Notes under the pieces: model-generated
Database searches by the model: none
What the model was told of the DNA's origin: nothing
What the model saw: the letters and a program-made list of their open reading frames with translations, nothing else
Program-made: the position numbers and the translations under genes
Shown here: piece after piece, positions 9,550-17,934 of the stretch
Layout: every line of letters starts with the position of its first letter
How positions within the stretch are numbered: the first letter of the stretch is position 1
Source of the DNA: a virus
DNA length: 49,669 bases
Direction: 5' to 3' (one strand)
Virus record (IMG/VR): IMGVR_UViG_3300037088_000785
Location: 1-49,669 of that record

Positions 9550-10965
9550 TCAGGGGCTATAAAAAGTAATGGTTTTATCCTCTTCTTTTTCATATTGGCA
9601 ACCCCGGATTATCTCGGAGGCGGTTCCCACGACCGGAATGGTACAGCCGGGGGAGAACTCAGGAATGTTAATCAGCAATGGATACCAGGGGGTTTTATAA
9701 AGAATCCCCTTCCAGATGCAGCCATACATGATTGCCCGATCGAGCCAATCAACGTCAGGCCCCAGACCCCTTTGAAGGCTGAATACATAGAAGGGCTTCC
9801 ACTGAGAAGCACCTTTGGGAAATCCATAAACCCCCCCATCCCCGAAATCCATCGGATAAAGAGAAAAGTCCGCTGCCGTCCCGGGATACTGCGCCGTGCT
9901 GTAAAAAGTCCACCGTCCGTCCTGGTTCCAGAGATAAAAAATTTTATCTTGTTGAGCTTCGGGAACGGAATGGTTTCCCGAGTCATCCAAATAGGTGTTG
10001 ACCCCCCTGGCGCACGCCGTGGCGTATTCGGCCAGGAAGAGTTCCGGCCGAGTCGGGCAGGCAAACCCCTTCCCGTCCAGAAAGTTTCCGGAGTAGGTAT
10101 CCTCGATGCCCGTTATCTTGTCAATGAAATACCAGGTTTCTGAACTCGGCCACCATTCCCAATATCCCTTCCCATAGCTTTTGGCATAATGGTAATAAAC
10201 TGACTGCAGGAGAACCCTATCGCCGGGGTAATTCGTTCCGCCCCCCGCTATGTCCTGAAAAAGCGCCCAATTATAAGTGGTCGTCGCCGTGGTCGAATGT
10301 TCCGTCCACGTTCCCGGGGGAGGGATATTTCCATCGCCAACGGTGTGCGCCGGATGAAAAAGTCTTCCCGTGGGGGGAACCCATATCTCTTCGCCTTCCT
10401 GCGTGATGGGGTCTCCGATCTGTTTAGCGTTAATCGCTGAGACGCTATCCAGGATCAGTTCTTTGGCCGTGTATTGAGTGTTCCCCTGCATCCAAACCGA
10501 GCTGATAGGGGACGTCTGATCATTTTCTGGTTTAACCTTACTGAAGTGTTGCACATCACAGAGAGACTTGCCCGACTCATCCTTAAAAATCTTCCCGTCG
10601 ATATCCCAACCGAGATTCCCGGTTTTGAGATCAACCACCCAGATTGCGGGAATGGGGAGGAGCTCATTCCACCCCTGGAGATGGGGTACTTCTCCGGGGC
10701 TTGGAGGAGGAGCCACGGGCACCTGGATCAATATTCTCGGGTTGTCCGGGTCCAGCTTGTCCAGATAAATTTGAGTTCCATCGGGCAGGAGCAGAGCCTT
10801 CCTGGGGCCTTGCATATTGATGAGCTTCCGCACAGACCACCCAAGATGAGCAAGAGCCTCTTCTGAAGGCTCTCCCGCGGAATCGATGGCTCTAAATCGA
10901 AGCCTTTCGTGGATGTCTTCTCTGTGTGGATCCCTTACCCAGGGATCATCATCTTTGGAAGCCAT
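9550..10965 (-). CDS. Hypothetical tail/structural protein (471 aa)
   Basis: Soluble protein rich in Trp, Tyr, Pro and Gly (YYHYAKSYGKGYWEWWPS), with no signal peptide and no enzymatic motif. The N-terminal 60 residues are charged and helical; the rest looks like beta structure with many aromatic turns, as in adhesins or fiber-associated proteins. It abuts the upstream gene with no gap, so the two are probably translated together. It lies between the tail surface genes and the ejection-type genes, so a structural tail role is likely. Family not recognised. Confidence 0.6.
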   Translation of the reverse strand: MASKDDDPWVRDPHREDIHERLRFRAIDSAGEPSEEALAHLGWSVRKLINMQGPRKALLLPDGTQIYLDKLDPDNPRILIQVPVAPPPSPGEVPHLQGWNELLPIPAIWVVDLKTGNLGWDIDGKIFKDESGKSLCDVQHFSKVKPENDQTSPISSVWMQGNTQYTAKELILDSVSAINAKQIGDPITQEGEEIWVPPTGRLFHPAHTVGDGNIPPPGTWTEHSTTATTTYNWALFQDIAGGGTNYPGDRVLLQSVYYHYAKSYGKGYWEWWPSSETWYFIDKITGIEDTYSGNFLDGKGFACPTRPELFLAEYATACARGVNTYLDDSGNHSVPEAQQDKIFYLWNQDGRWTFYSTAQYPGTAADFSLYPMDFGDGGVYGFPKGASQWKPFYVFSLQRGLGPDVDWLDRAIMYGCIWKGILYKTPWYPLLINIPEFSPGCTIPVVGTASEIIRGCQYEKEEDKTITFYSP

Positions 10966-11817
10966 CTATCCCCTTGCTCTCCTGGAAAGAATGTCCACTT
11001 CCATCGAAACCTGCGTGAGGGCCAGGTCCGACCCCTTCAGGTTTTTGATGTTGAAGCCCAGATACCTCCCCACCAGCCCCTTGCCGGGCTCGACCTTGTA
11101 GGTCCGGAGCGCCGTTGAGGCGGAGTTGTTTTCGAGGTAGAGCTGTGATTGCTGATCCACTATGACCTTGATCGAGAAATCCCCGTCGGAGTAAAGGTTC
11201 AGAAATATTCCCACGGGACGTTTTTCCTGCCCCGAATTGAAGCCCATGCCGGTCTTTTCGATCTCCAGGTTGATTTCTTCGCCGTTGTCATCGTTCCCGT
11301 AGAGCTGATGAATACCGTTTGCATCGGCCCCCAGGTAGACATCCCCCATGGCGCAATAGGAATTGAAATTGAAATTCTCGTACTCGCTCATGGCAAAATT
11401 CAGGATGTTCATGACGGCGACATAATCGACGGCAAATTGAACCTGCCCGCTCGCCTCCATAATGAAGAAGGGGAAGGACAGTTCGGCAGTCCCCGCGCTT
11501 TCATCGGCATAAAGCGTGAAGAAGGGAAGGGTGAGGGCTGCCGTCCCCACCCCTCCCTTGATGCCCGTAGCGGAAAGCTCGAAATATTGAGTTGCTCCCG
11601 CGAGAACTCCAGCATTGCCAACGAGACCTGTCGCGCTCAATGCGAAGGTGATGTCCGCCTTGAAATCCCCGGAACTACGCTGCTCTCCTTCGCCATCCAT
11701 AAGGAAATACGGAAAGCTCCCCGAGAAGTCGCCATTGTTGCTGTCCCCGGTCCCCTCTCCGTCGAGGGTGAGCTGATAAAGCGAACCCGCGAAGGTCCCG
11801 CTGTAAGTGGTAGCCAT
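10966..11817 (-). CDS. Beta-repeat tail surface protein (283 aa)
   Basis: The first about 130 residues carry a degenerate repeat: LYQLTLDGEG, FPYFLMDGEG, TQYFELSATG, LPFFTLYADE and FPFFIMEASG, each about 20-30 residues apart and each looking like a beta hairpin. The rest is a separate mixed domain (VMNILNFAMSEYENFNFNSYC onwards). FPYF also occurs in the middle domain of the 873-residue serine-rich protein (SFPYFQLYAN), which links the two genes. It is encoded among tail surface genes and stops just before the next gene begins. I infer a tail or fiber component; no catalytic residues seen. Confidence 0.65.
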   Translation of the reverse strand: MATTYSGTFAGSLYQLTLDGEGTGDSNNGDFSGSFPYFLMDGEGEQRSSGDFKADITFALSATGLVGNAGVLAGATQYFELSATGIKGGVGTAALTLPFFTLYADESAGTAELSFPFFIMEASGQVQFAVDYVAVMNILNFAMSEYENFNFNSYCAMGDVYLGADANGIHQLYGNDDNGEEINLEIEKTGMGFNSGQEKRPVGIFLNLYSDGDFSIKVIVDQQSQLYLENNSASTALRTYKVEPGKGLVGRYLGFNIKNLKGSDLALTQVSMEVDILSRRARG

Positions 11818-11829
11818 GGGAGCTCCTCC

Positions 11830-12681
11830 TTACGCTGTCGGAATGGTGATGGTGAATGACGTGAGGACCTGGATCGAACCCAAGGCCCAGCTCACGCCGG
11901 TAGCGAAGTTGAATTCCGCGCCCGAGGTTGCCACGGCTCCATCGACCCGTTCATCGGTCGAGTTCGTGGTCCCGAGGTCTCCGGCCGATCGCAGCCGTCC
12001 CCACCCCGCGGTCCCGGCGTTTCCACAGGTCCCGCTCCAGGTCTCCGTGCTCGCTTTGGAAATAACCCCGCCGGTGGCATCGTCAAAGGTGACTCCCGCG
12101 CTGGCATTTGAGATTGTCGCCAGGAGGGTCCCCGAAGGAGCCGTGTTGGCAGAGGCGGGCTGGATGCCGGTGTAGATGTCAACGAACCCCAGGTTGAAAA
12201 TCTGCTGCAGGGTGTGGGCGTAATCGACCAGAGAAACCGAGTCGAAGAAGGAGGTCTCCGCCGCGGTCGCATCGGTGCTCTGAAGCGTGATCCGGGTGGT
12301 CGTCGCCGTGGCGATAAAATAGACCGTGTACTTCGCCCAGGCCGCGTCCGCGATGGTTCCGGAAGAGTAAATGGAATTGTAGCTTCCCGTTGTCCCGATG
12401 AAGAAGGCCCCCGCGTCTGCCGTCCCCTTCTTGAAATAGAGGACGAGCTTGTAAAGCCTTCCGATGATCGTTGTGACATCCTGGTAGGCCTGCCCCGGAT
12501 TGGAGCTTCCGGTTTCCGCGATGGATAGGCAGTTTCCCGACTGCCCTGATCCGGCGCTGGACAGGGTGGCATTGGAGGCCGTCCACCCCGTGTAGTCGGT
12601 CGTAAACCCACCGTTGGTGATCATCTCCGTGTTGATGCCCAGCATTTTGTTCCTGATCCCGGTGCTCAAACGAATAGCCAT
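11830..12681 (-). CDS. Carbohydrate-binding-module-like tail protein (283 aa)
   Basis: Residues about 20-155 follow the pattern of jelly-roll CBM4/9-like domains: NGGFTTDYTGW at the start, alternating strands including AYQDVTTIIGRLYKLVLYFK, and a closing SFFDSVSLVDY. The second half begins FVDIYTGIQPASANTAPSGT and matches a motif common in phage tail proteins ('IxIYxGxQPASA'). Such proteins usually sit on the tail and bind host surface glycan; here that is inference. A strong AAGGAGG site precedes the ATG. Its neighbours are the poly-Ser-tailed tail protein upstream and the beta-repeat protein downstream. Confidence 0.7.
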   Translation of the reverse strand: MAIRLSTGIRNKMLGINTEMITNGGFTTDYTGWTASNATLSSAGSGQSGNCLSIAETGSSNPGQAYQDVTTIIGRLYKLVLYFKKGTADAGAFFIGTTGSYNSIYSSGTIADAAWAKYTVYFIATATTTRITLQSTDATAAETSFFDSVSLVDYAHTLQQIFNLGFVDIYTGIQPASANTAPSGTLLATISNASAGVTFDDATGGVISKASTETWSGTCGNAGTAGWGRLRSAGDLGTTNSTDERVDGAVATSGAEFNFATGVSWALGSIQVLTSFTITIPTA

Positions 12682-12699
12682 TTTACTACCTCCTTTTTA

Positions 12700-13989
12700 T
12701 TATGATGAGCTCGAAGAGCTGCTACTGGATGAACTGGAACGGCTTGAACTGGAGGAGCTGGACGAGCTCCCCCCTGACTGCTTCAAGCCAATGATCAGCT
12801 GGTTAAGACCCATCTCCTCCCTCAAAAGAGCCGTCCCGGACACAGACTCCGGGGGCATCCATTTACTCCAGGTCAGATTTTGCAGATGGCCGCCGTCGAG
12901 TCCCATGTGAACCCCGTCGCTCGCCAGCCACATATACCCCCAGATCTTTTCCTGTCCTTGCGAGAGGTCGATGATGGTCTGCGTCCCCTCGATCGCCCCC
13001 CAGATCGTTTTGACGATCCTCTTGCTCGGCTTATCGGGGTCCTCCATCTGCCAGAAGATCGTTTCCTTCTTTGTGGAAATCCATATCCCGTCCCGCACGG
13101 GAGCCAGAAGGGTAATCCGGCCATCGAAGGGGATGTAGTTGTGAGCCAGGTTCGTCAGCTCGTAGGAGTAGGGCTCCGTGTACCAGAGGACATCGTTCGA
13201 GGCGATGTAGATCCTGCCGTTGTAATACTTGATGATATGGCCGGGACCGGGAGGATTCAGGAATTGAGTGATCAGCGGTACGTTGAACGACTTCGTATCT
13301 CCTCCGTAAATAGCTTCAGTGGTGCCGTTGGGAACGCTCATTGCGCGGTAGAGCCTCTCGCCATTGGGCGTGGAAAGGTAGATGTTCACCCAAGCAACCA
13401 AAGGATCGGGGGATGGCTGGATTCCCGTGATGTAAACCCCTCCCCTGGTTGTGAGGGTGATCTGTACCGACCCCAGGGCACCGCTTTCCTGCCCGTCCGT
13501 TTTCATGTAGGTCATCGCGCACCGGTAAATACCTGGCGGCATGGAGCCAGATACTCGCGCAATCAAGGGTTGGGGAGGAGTGCCAACCCCCCAGCCCCAT
13601 GCCGTCAGGCCGTCGGTAATACCGGTGATCAGTTCATCCGAAAAATATATTTTGTCGAAAATCTTCTCGAAGGCCATTCTCTGATTAAGAGCCAGATCTC
13701 CCCGGAGCGTGGTAGCGGACATATCCGGATTCAGTCTCCGGAGATCTCTGTCTTCCCGGAAGAGGACCGGGCCCTTGTCGCTCCAGAGTGAATGAACATT
13801 CCCGGAGTAAATACTCTTGTATCCCTTCCGCCTTCGGGCATCCAGGTTCCGGTCGATGTCGATGTTCATGGCTTTCTGCAGCTCTCCCGGCTTGCAGCTC
13901 TCCGGCCGGTCCAGGATATTCAGGCCGGTGAAATCGTCGATGTTCTGCTCGCTGGTGCTCTTCGGCTTCAATTTTTTAACGTAGGCCAT
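12700..13989 (-). CDS. Tail protein with C-terminal poly-serine tail (429 aa)
   Basis: The start chosen is the ATG (MAYVKKLKPK) overlapping the stop of the upstream gene as TAATG with GGAGGGG before it; a longer version begins 13 codons earlier with no support. The body looks like a beta-rich tail protein (KAMNIDIDRNLDARRRKGY, GRIYIASNDVLWYTEP), similar in style to podovirus tail-nozzle or propeller proteins that read out repeated strand motifs; that is a structural guess. The last about 25 residues are SGG followed by Ser with a single Arg. This is one of three poly-serine proteins in the window. Confidence 0.75.
   Translation of the reverse strand: MAYVKKLKPKSTSEQNIDDFTGLNILDRPESCKPGELQKAMNIDIDRNLDARRRKGYKSIYSGNVHSLWSDKGPVLFREDRDLRRLNPDMSATTLRGDLALNQRMAFEKIFDKIYFSDELITGITDGLTAWGWGVGTPPQPLIARVSGSMPPGIYRCAMTYMKTDGQESGALGSVQITLTTRGGVYITGIQPSPDPLVAWVNIYLSTPNGERLYRAMSVPNGTTEAIYGGDTKSFNVPLITQFLNPPGPGHIIKYYNGRIYIASNDVLWYTEPYSYELTNLAHNYIPFDGRITLLAPVRDGIWISTKKETIFWQMEDPDKPSKRIVKTIWGAIEGTQTIIDLSQGQEKIWGYMWLASDGVHMGLDGGHLQNLTWSKWMPPESVSGTALLREEMGLNQLIIGLKQSGGSSSSSSSSSRSSSSSSSSSSSS
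12703..12772. repeat. Poly-serine coding tract 1 (C-terminus of the tail protein)
   Basis: About 25 serine codons at the end of the 429-residue protein, written with mixed codons, so it is not a simple nucleotide repeat. Confidence 0.8.
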
Positions 13990-14324
13990 TAAATCCCCTC
14001 CTCCCTCACCTGGACCAGGACATCCCATTCCCTTTCGTAGTTCGGCAGCCCGGTCTTCGCAAAAATAACCCTTCCTTTCAAAAAGTAATCCAGGCCGTCC
14101 GTTCCCCCCTTCACCGTGACCTTCAGGAATTGGGAATCGTTCGTGGGAGATCCCTCGATCATGGTGGAGGACCGATCAACGCCCTCCGAATCCACCATGG
14201 AGAAGCTATAAGAACTCAGGGCGTAGCCGGCATAGGTCGGGTTATTTACAAGCCAGTCGTACCGGAAGCGAAGGGTTTTTTGGTCTGCCGGAGCCTTGGT
14301 ATAGGGTACTTCATTCCAGGTCAT
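13989..14324 (-). CDS. Probable fiber-tail adaptor-like protein (111 aa)
   Basis: Small beta protein whose second half, VTVKGGTDGLDYFLKGRV followed by IFAKTGLPNYEREWDVLVQVR, fits a widespread family of about 100 residues in phage tail regions with the signature 'GGTDGxxYxxxxxVxTxxG...VxV'. Database entries of that kind are often called fiber-tail adaptor or hypothetical. The stop overlaps the start of the poly-Ser-tailed gene (TAATG), implying translational coupling. It probably connects surface proteins to the tail. Confidence 0.6.
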   Translation of the reverse strand: MTWNEVPYTKAPADQKTLRFRYDWLVNNPTYAGYALSSYSFSMVDSEGVDRSSTMIEGSPTNDSQFLKVTVKGGTDGLDYFLKGRVIFAKTGLPNYEREWDVLVQVREEGI

Positions 14325-14336
14325 GATCAGCCTCCG

Positions 14337-14726
14337 TCAATTTTTCCTGAGAGGGCCAATGGGCGCAATCGGCCTGAACTCTACTTTCCATGCCCCTGCT
14401 GTTGTCCCGTCTGAAAGCACAGAGCATGTTGAATCCGTGGATAAACAGTAATCGCTGGTCGTAGTGTCTGCCAGGACCGCTCTCACTTTTATGGTGAATC
14501 TCCCCGATCTCGGTCTGGGAATGACCAACTGCGTGTTCGAAGTCCCATAGGTATAGGTTTCTCCGGTATCCCGAACCAGGGTCACTTCATAGTGATCTAT
14601 CGTATAGGAAACGGCATCCCAAGCGACCTGTGTTGTTCCCGGGGTGGCAACATAATTCACCTGCCCAAATAGAAAGCCTGGTAGGCTCGCCAGGATGAAC
14701 ACCAATATTCCCAAGTATTTTCTCAT
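14337..14726 (-). CDS. Fibronectin type III-like protein with N-terminal signal sequence (129 aa)
   Basis: Residues 1-21 (MRKYLGILVFILASLPGFLFG) are a typical signal peptide with a positive N-terminus and hydrophobic core. Residues about 25-100 resemble one fibronectin type III domain (VAWDAVSYTIDHYEVTLV, then GRFTIKVRAVLA). Secreted FnIII proteins are found in phage tail regions, but a signal peptide on a virion protein is odd; it may be exported for host-surface modification or superinfection functions, or be inserted at the membrane. It sits between the 873-residue serine-rich protein and the adaptor-like protein. Confidence 0.6.
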   Translation of the reverse strand: MRKYLGILVFILASLPGFLFGQVNYVATPGTTQVAWDAVSYTIDHYEVTLVRDTGETYTYGTSNTQLVIPRPRSGRFTIKVRAVLADTTTSDYCLSTDSTCSVLSDGTTAGAWKVEFRPIAPIGPLRKN

Positions 14727-14734
14727 GCCTGCCC

Positions 14735-17356
14735 TCAGAAAGTCAAAGAACCCGTGGTTAAGAGCGATTCTACGCCGGTATCATCCACGCTGGTCACGGC
14801 AAAGTTGATTGTTCCGATCAGCGCGGGAGTGTGGGCCAGGGGGATCGTGCATTGAGTGACGATGCCGAGCTGGTCATACGGCGTATCATAGTCCGGAACG
14901 TCCGGGTCCGCAAGCGCCCGCACCCGGACGGCCACGATGTCAAGGTCGTCTTCGGGAAGATCCCATGAAAGGGTATACGTTAAAGTCGAAGCGGAAGAGC
15001 TTGAGCTGGAGCTCGAATACGAAGACGAAGAACTTGAGCTTGAAGATGAAAAGCTGGATGAGCTTGAACTCGATGAAGAGTTGGATTGCGAAGAAGAGCT
15101 CAAGGACATGGATGAGCTGGATAGTGAAGAGGAGCTCAAGGACAGGCTCGAAGAGCTGGAGCTAGAAACGGACGAGCTCGATGAACTCGACACGCTGGAA
15201 CTCGAAGACGAGGATACGGATGACGAACTGGAAGAGCTGAAAGAGCTGGACTGAGATGATGAGCTCGAAGAGCTGAACGATCCGGAGCTTGAACTGGAAC
15301 TGGAAAACGAATAATTCGCGTAGAGCTGGAAATACGGGAACGAAACATTGAAGGTCCCGAACCTTCTTTTCTTTATGGGGGGATCCGGTAATGGAAGCTC
15401 AAACTCATAGAATTTCTTCCACTCCTCCGCCCGTGCGGATGGAACGTGGTTCACCCCGGCGATAAAGTCTTCGACCTGATCGGGGATATGGGGGATGTGA
15501 AAATCAACCTGGGATGAGGACCAGGAAGATGAAGAAGAGCTGCTCGAACTCCATGAAGACGACGAAGAGGATGAGGACATCGAGGAGCTGCTACTCGAAC
15601 TCGAAGAAAAAGACTGAGACGAGGAGCTGGAGGACGAACTCGAAAAGGAGGAGCTACTGCTCGAAAAGCTCGAACTCGAAGACGAGAACGACGAGCTTGA
15701 GCTTGAAGATGAGCTGGACAGCGAGGAACTGGAACTCGATGAAGACCTTGAGGATGAAGACGATCTGGACGAACTCGAAAACGAAGATGAGCTGAAACTC
15801 GAAGACGAGGAAAGGCTGGATGAGCTAGAGCTCGATGAAGACGAACGGCTGGAAGAAGAACTGGAAGATGAACTTGATACCGATGAACTGGAGGACCGCG
15901 ATGAAGACGAAGAGCTGAAACTTGAACTGGAAAAAGAGGATGAAGACGAGCTTGAGAAGGAAGACGAACTCGACCGTGAACTGGAAGAAAAGCTCGAACT
16001 GGAAAAAGAGGATGACGAACTGGATAGGCTTGAGGATGATGAACTGGACGAAGCCCCGGCTTCATAGAGGGCCGCGATATCGGCATCCGATAGAATCCGG
16101 TTGTAAATGCGGACTTCATCGAGATCCCCGCGGGGAGCGCGGGCGATGGTGTAGTCATTACCTATCCTGAAGGTTGAGGTATTTCCAGATACCGATCCGG
16201 AGCCAATGGTGTCGCCGTCCAGGGCGGTGAGCAGAACGCCATCCGCATATAATTTGCAGACGCCGGTATCATAGGAATAGGCCAGGGCAAAATGGTGCCA
16301 GCCGGTGCTCAGATTCCCCAGGCTTTTGTAATGATCCCCATATACCGCGCTCCACCGGTCGAAATCCCCGACAAGATAAACCGGACCCCCATTATAGGTG
16401 CTCAAATACATCCGGTCGCCAGCCGTGCCCGCGCCGCTCTGACCCTTGGACATAAGCATTTGGATGGCGGTATCTCCCTGAGAGAGGAGATGGAACCAGC
16501 AGGCGAAAGTCATGTAGGTCAGGTTGTCGATCGCCGCATAGTGGGGAACGCCGAGGTTGTCGGTTGTCCCCAGATCCATCCTTACGGCGTTGCCAACCTT
16601 CCCCGTGACGGATTTATTCGTTGCTCCTTCATTCGAGGAGAAATTCGCGGTATTACCGTTTCCCAGACCGTCCGCCAGGGTAGCGCCATTGTTGGCCGGG
16701 CTGTCATCCAGGGGCCAGTAGCCGACGAGGCCCGTGGTGTAATCCGGGGGGCCGGTACTCGATGAGCTTGAAGATGAGAACGAGGAGGAAGAAGAACTCG
16801 ACTTCGATGAACTGGAGGATGAAGCGGAAGAAACGCTTGAACTGCTTGAGCTGGAAGAGCTCGGGGCCTCGGTGTTGACCTCTATGGCATCGATTACCCG
16901 ATGGTAGCAGGGGGAATATCCGTCGGGCTGGGGATAAACCAAAGTGTCGTCATCCGAGGTCCGTTTGATGGACGCCGTACCAGAGAAGGCGTAACTCCAT
17001 CCCACTTTCGCTGGATTGAGAAAAGCGAAGTGAAAAGAATATCCCTTTGTCATATCAAAAACAAAAGGAATCCAGTCTGACCACTTATCAACGCCGGCGG
17101 AAACGGAGAACCCCGGGTTGCCGCCGTCGAAGGTAATGCGCGTGGGTGTGGCCGCAAAGTCCGGGGCGGTCCCCGTTTCTCCTATCGATGCGCCGCTGAC
17201 CTCTACGGCAGTGAACGGTTCGGCCGGGAAGTGAACGCGAATTTGCAGTCCGCTGTATGCGAAGTCGGCGGGGTACAGACAGTTCCTAATATTATAGGGA
17301 TTGGCTTGCTCCGTCTGGGCGGGAAGAGTGGTTGACCATGTGGTTTGGATGGACAC
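14735..17356 (-). CDS. Serine-rich modular tail fiber-like protein with LamG and FnIII domains (873 aa)
   Basis: Order of parts: residues 1-165 beta-rich N-terminal domain; about 166-200 a first Ser tract; about 205-432 a LamG/concanavalin-A-like domain (LVGYWPLDDSPAN, GWHHFALAYSYDTG, GDLDEVRIYNRILSDADI); 436-615 a 180-residue Ser tract broken by single F, R, V, L, M, W or Q; 616-684 a middle segment containing SFPYFQLYAN; about 685-789 a third Ser tract with F, V, L, M, Y; 790-873 an FnIII-like domain. About 300 residues lie in Ser tracts. LamG and FnIII domains imply sugar or surface binding. The tracts resemble O-glycosylated serine-rich linkers; that glycosylation is inferred from the neighbouring glycosyltransferase genes. 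Confidence 0.85.
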   Translation of the reverse strand: MSIQTTWSTTLPAQTEQANPYNIRNCLYPADFAYSGLQIRVHFPAEPFTAVEVSGASIGETGTAPDFAATPTRITFDGGNPGFSVSAGVDKWSDWIPFVFDMTKGYSFHFAFLNPAKVGWSYAFSGTASIKRTSDDDTLVYPQPDGYSPCYHRVIDAIEVNTEAPSSSSSSSSSVSSASSSSSSKSSSSSSSFSSSSSSSTGPPDYTTGLVGYWPLDDSPANNGATLADGLGNGNTANFSSNEGATNKSVTGKVGNAVRMDLGTTDNLGVPHYAAIDNLTYMTFACWFHLLSQGDTAIQMLMSKGQSGAGTAGDRMYLSTYNGGPVYLVGDFDRWSAVYGDHYKSLGNLSTGWHHFALAYSYDTGVCKLYADGVLLTALDGDTIGSGSVSGNTSTFRIGNDYTIARAPRGDLDEVRIYNRILSDADIAALYEAGASSSSSSSSLSSSSSSFSSSSFSSSSRSSSSSFSSSSSSSFSSSSFSSSSSSRSSSSSVSSSSSSSSSSRSSSSSSSSSSLSSSSSFSSSSFSSSSRSSSSSRSSSSSSSSLSSSSSSSSSSFSSSSSSFSSSSSSFSSSSSSSSSQSFSSSSSSSSSMSSSSSSSSWSSSSSSSSSWSSSQVDFHIPHIPDQVEDFIAGVNHVPSARAEEWKKFYEFELPLPDPPIKKRRFGTFNVSFPYFQLYANYSFSSSSSSSGSFSSSSSSSQSSSFSSSSSSSVSSSSSSSVSSSSSSSVSSSSSSSLSLSSSSLSSSSMSLSSSSQSNSSSSSSSSSFSSSSSSSSSSYSSSSSSSSASTLTYTLSWDLPEDDLDIVAVRVRALADPDVPDYDTPYDQLGIVTQCTIPLAHTPALIGTINFAVTSVDDTGVESLLTTGSLTF
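14984..15318. repeat. Poly-serine coding tract 2 (between middle segment and FnIII)
   Basis: About 105 codons, mostly Ser with F, V, L, M, Q and Y spaced every five to nine residues, in the fiber-like protein. Confidence 0.8.
15512..16057. repeat. Poly-serine coding tract 3 (180 residues)
   Basis: The longest tract. Decoding 15541-15600 shows TCA, TCC, TCG, TCT, AGC and AGT side by side, with M and W as interrupting residues. Confidence 0.8.
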
Positions 17357-17369
17357 GAGATTTCCTTAA

Positions 17370-17531
17370 TTATTCTTTATTCTCTTCGCCGGATGATCCA
17401 TTTTCTTTCTTCACGGCGGTTGCCACTCGGACCCCCCACGGGTAACTGGACATCAATGGACTCCGGCGCATTTCTTTTTCCTCAACTAATTTTCTGACAA
17501 GCTCTTTTAGAAGATGATGCTGATCAATCAA
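17370..17531 (-). CDS. Small hypothetical protein with TTG start (53 aa)
   Basis: The frame ends just before the serine-rich fiber gene. I place the start at a TTG that overlaps the stop of the upstream zinc-like gene (TTGA) with GAGAAAGA before it, giving a product beginning IDQHHLLKELVRKLVEEKEM, a short amphipathic helix, followed by about 30 polar residues. A longer upstream frame exists but mostly shadows the upstream gene. Real but unidentified is my best reading; no function assigned. Confidence 0.35.
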   Translation of the reverse strand: MIDQHHLLKELVRKLVEEKEMRRSPLMSSYPWGVRVATAVKKENGSSGEENKE

Positions 17532-17917
17532 GTCTTTCTCGTATTCTGATCGCTGGTGTGCGGAGACCCAGCATCCGGAGTCGTCTGAATATCCAGGAGA
17601 AACAGAATCTCCATTTCCAGAGGACGGTATTCCTCTTTTGCCAGATTCCTGAGCTTCGTTAAAAGATCCTGATACTCGGAGAAGTCTAGGGTTATCAGCC
17701 CTTCTTGGGGTGGAATCGCTCCCTTCCTTGGTTTTCGGGGCTTTGTTTTCCGGGGCTCCTGGCTCCGGGAGCCTCGCACCCTGGTCATCAGGGCGCTGGA
17801 GCACTCCTGGCAGAGTCCTCGGCTTGCCCCATCTGTCCGGATAAGGGCGGGCTTGTCGGGGTGGTTTTTGCATCTCCACCCTCCTTCCGGGGGATTGTTT
17901 TTCCTTGAGGCTCTCAT
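17528..17917 (-). CDS. Small zinc-finger-like protein (129 aa)
   Basis: Residues C16-x2-H19 and C36-x2-C39 (CKNHPDKPALIR then GLCQECSSAL) form a plausible zinc site typical of small phage proteins. Residues 45-70 are Arg/Lys-rich, and the C-terminus has a helical segment (LTLDFSEYQDLLTKLRNLAK). A GAGGAAGGG ribosome site precedes the ATG. It sits between the glycosyltransferase/methyltransferase cassette and the serine-rich fiber gene. A nucleic-acid or protein adaptor role is possible; nothing more can be said. Confidence 0.6.
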   Translation of the reverse strand: MRASRKNNPPEGGWRCKNHPDKPALIRTDGASRGLCQECSSALMTRVRGSRSQEPRKTKPRKPRKGAIPPQEGLITLDFSEYQDLLTKLRNLAKEEYRPLEMEILFLLDIQTTPDAGSPHTSDQNTRKT

Positions 17918-17934
17918 TCCCTTCCTCTCTTCCT

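Noticed and set aside
15512-16057. Serine tract as microsatellite or CRISPR-like repeat
   Set aside because: No fixed unit or spacer; all six serine codons are mixed.
14990-16060. Plus-strand Glu/Asp/Leu-rich frames opposite the serine tracts
   Set aside because: Reverse reading of serine codons gives EELE/DELD peptides; no start site.
17532-17879. Longer version of the 53-aa gene before the serine-rich fiber
   Set aside because: Overlaps the zinc-like gene completely and is Pro/Arg-rich shadow sequence.
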